A stretch of 6,728 nt of DNA from CAZADA01 sp964483775 (lineage in GTDB: Bacteria > Pseudomonadota > Alphaproteobacteria > Caulobacterales > Maricaulaceae), in the NCBI GenBank assembly GCA_964483775.1, contig CAZADA010000133.1, positions 1 through 6,728 of the forward strand. Reading direction: 5' to 3'. The first letter of the stretch is position 1, and each line of letters begins with the position of its first letter. The notes under the pieces were generated by a model. The model saw only the letters and a list, made by a program, of their open reading frames with translations. It was not told the DNA's origin and did not search any database. Shown in pieces: positions 5,886 to 6,728 of this stretch. A program made the position numbers and the translations under genes.

Positions 5886-6637
5886 GCGAGCACATCCTAG
5901 ACCGCCCGGTGTGGAGCACGCTGAACACCTGCCACTCAGAACACGCCGAAGGCGACCAGCACGCGGTGCGTTTTGATCCCGAGGTCGGCCCCTTTGGCGC
6001 CACCCCCGACGATGATCCAGCCAACATGGCCGCGCTCGCCGCCCTCGCCCCACAATCAGGCCCGCTGATCCTCATGCAGCGCGGCGTGGTGACCATTCCC
6101 GAGGGGTTGGAAACGACCGCCGCTGCGGCGGGCGTTCAGATGCTCGCCGATCGCACGATTGAGCCGCGGCCATGCCAGCATACCATCACGCGTCTTGGCG
6201 ACGCCGACGCACGCGACATGATCGAACTGGCCACGCTCACAAAGCCAGGACCGTTTTTGGTGCGCACCCGCAATCTCGGTGTGTTTTGGGGCGTGCGGGT
6301 CGAAGGCCGCTTGATCGCCATGGCTGGGGAGAGGTTCAAACAGCCCGGCTTCACCGAGGTCAGCGCGGTGTGCACACATCCCGACTTTCAGGGCCAGGGC
6401 CTTGGCGGCGCGCTGCTCTCCAAGGTCGCCGCCGATATCCAACAGCGGGGCGAAACAGCGTATCTGCACGCCTTCGCCCACAACACCGGCGCCATCCATC
6501 TGTATGAGCAACTCGGCTTTCGCCTGCGATTGCCCATCACCTTTGCGATTTTACGTCGCACCGGCAGTCCGATCACCCCGCTTTTGCCCTTCGCCAAGCT
6601 TGAGCCTGCCCGGCCCGATATGCCCGTGCTAAACTGA
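5882..6637 (+). CDS. GNAT-family N-acetyltransferase with a conserved N-terminal half
   Basis: A 251-aa acetyltransferase that would use acetyl-CoA; substrate unknown. The C-terminal GNAT domain (about 100-225) has motif A around EVSAVCTHPDFQGQGLGGAL (159-178), with the acetyl-CoA pyrophosphate loop Q170-G-Q-G173-L-G175, and motif B with NTGAIHLYEQLGF (201-213), Y208 being the likely general acid. The N-terminal half (about 8-95: PVW near 9-11, FDPEVGPFGA 31-40) resembles the extra region of the predicted acetyltransferase group COG3393/FR47-like, as I remember it; its role is not known. The frame stays open upstream to about 5642, but that part overlaps marR and is not homologous; the start is ATG 5882, overlapping the marR stop (ATGA), with GGGAG at 5867-5871. 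Coupling to a MarR gene suggests an inducible role in detoxification or modification of a small molecule; this is inference. Confidence 0.88.
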   Translation: MSEHILDRPVWSTLNTCHSEHAEGDQHAVRFDPEVGPFGATPDDDPANMAALAALAPQSGPLILMQRGVVTIPEGLETTAAAAGVQMLADRTIEPRPCQHTITRLGDADARDMIELATLTKPGPFLVRTRNLGVFWGVRVEGRLIAMAGERFKQPGFTEVSAVCTHPDFQGQGLGGALLSKVAADIQQRGETAYLHAFAHNTGAIHLYEQLGFRLRLPITFAILRRTGSPITPLLPFAKLEPARPDMPVLN

Positions 6638-6642
6638 CCAGG

Positions 6643-6728
6643 ATGAGCAAGCCTGACCCGACACTCAAGCCTGAACCGCCACAGCAAACCCTCGAATTGT
6701 TTCCGCTGGAACCCATCGAGGAGGGCGA
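6643..6728 (+). CDS. Start of an unidentified gene, truncated by the window end
   Basis: An open frame from ATG 6643 to the window edge, 5 bases after the acetyltransferase stop. The visible 28 residues begin MSKPDPTLKPEPPQQ and continue LELFPLEPIEEG. They are Pro- and Glu-rich, with no signal peptide or membrane segment, and look like a disordered N-terminal tail ahead of a domain outside the window. I do not recognise the family. AGG at 6640-6642 abuts the ATG, which is too close for a normal Shine-Dalgarno sequence, so either translation is coupled to the gene before it or the true start is further downstream. The position suggests the same MarR-controlled transcript. Confidence 0.5.
   Translation, partial: MSKPDPTLKPEPPQQTLELFPLEPIEEG

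Overview
The window is GC-rich and reads as bacterial chromosome, most likely from an alphaproteobacterium. The support is the gene order yidC-engB followed by a HAD pyrimidine 5'-nucleotidase and dapD, an order I recall from that class, together with a lysine at the YidC groove position and two DUF1036-type domains. A caulobacter-like lineage (Maricaulales/Hyphomonadaceae type) is a guess from general resemblance, not a demonstrated placement. No tRNA, rRNA, CRISPR array, insertion sequence or integrase is visible. All credible genes lie on the + strand and are tightly packed; the longest non-coding gap is about 107 bases.

Positions 1-4412 hold a compact run of four genes. yidC (membrane protein insertase) has a 5' end that is cut or broken by an in-frame TAG at 18-20. 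engB/yihA (ribosome-biogenesis GTPase) follows after 5 bases. It overlaps by ATGA a gene for a secreted protein with two DUF1036-like domains around a peptidoglycan-binding-like segment. Five bases later comes a HAD-family pyrimidine 5'-nucleotidase. dapD (tetrahydrodipicolinate N-succinyltransferase, lysine/meso-diaminopimelate pathway) follows after 25 bases. These genes link membrane protein insertion, ribosome assembly, nucleotide turnover and supply of a cell-wall precursor; the DUF1036 protein is the least understood member.

Positions 5287-6728 form a second transcription unit. An AT-rich island carries a near-ideal sigma70-type promoter (TTGACA-N16-TATAAT), with an imperfect dyad centred at 5364.5 that overlaps the -10 box. 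It drives a MarR-family regulator, a GNAT acetyltransferase joined to it by an ATGA overlap, and the start of a third, unidentified gene that runs off the window. This looks like an autorepressed regulator-acetyltransferase cassette.

The two items most worth pursuing are the duplicated DUF1036/peptidoglycan-binding protein (2608-3666) and the self-regulated MarR-GNAT operon (5336-6728). Most of the rest is conserved housekeeping sequence.
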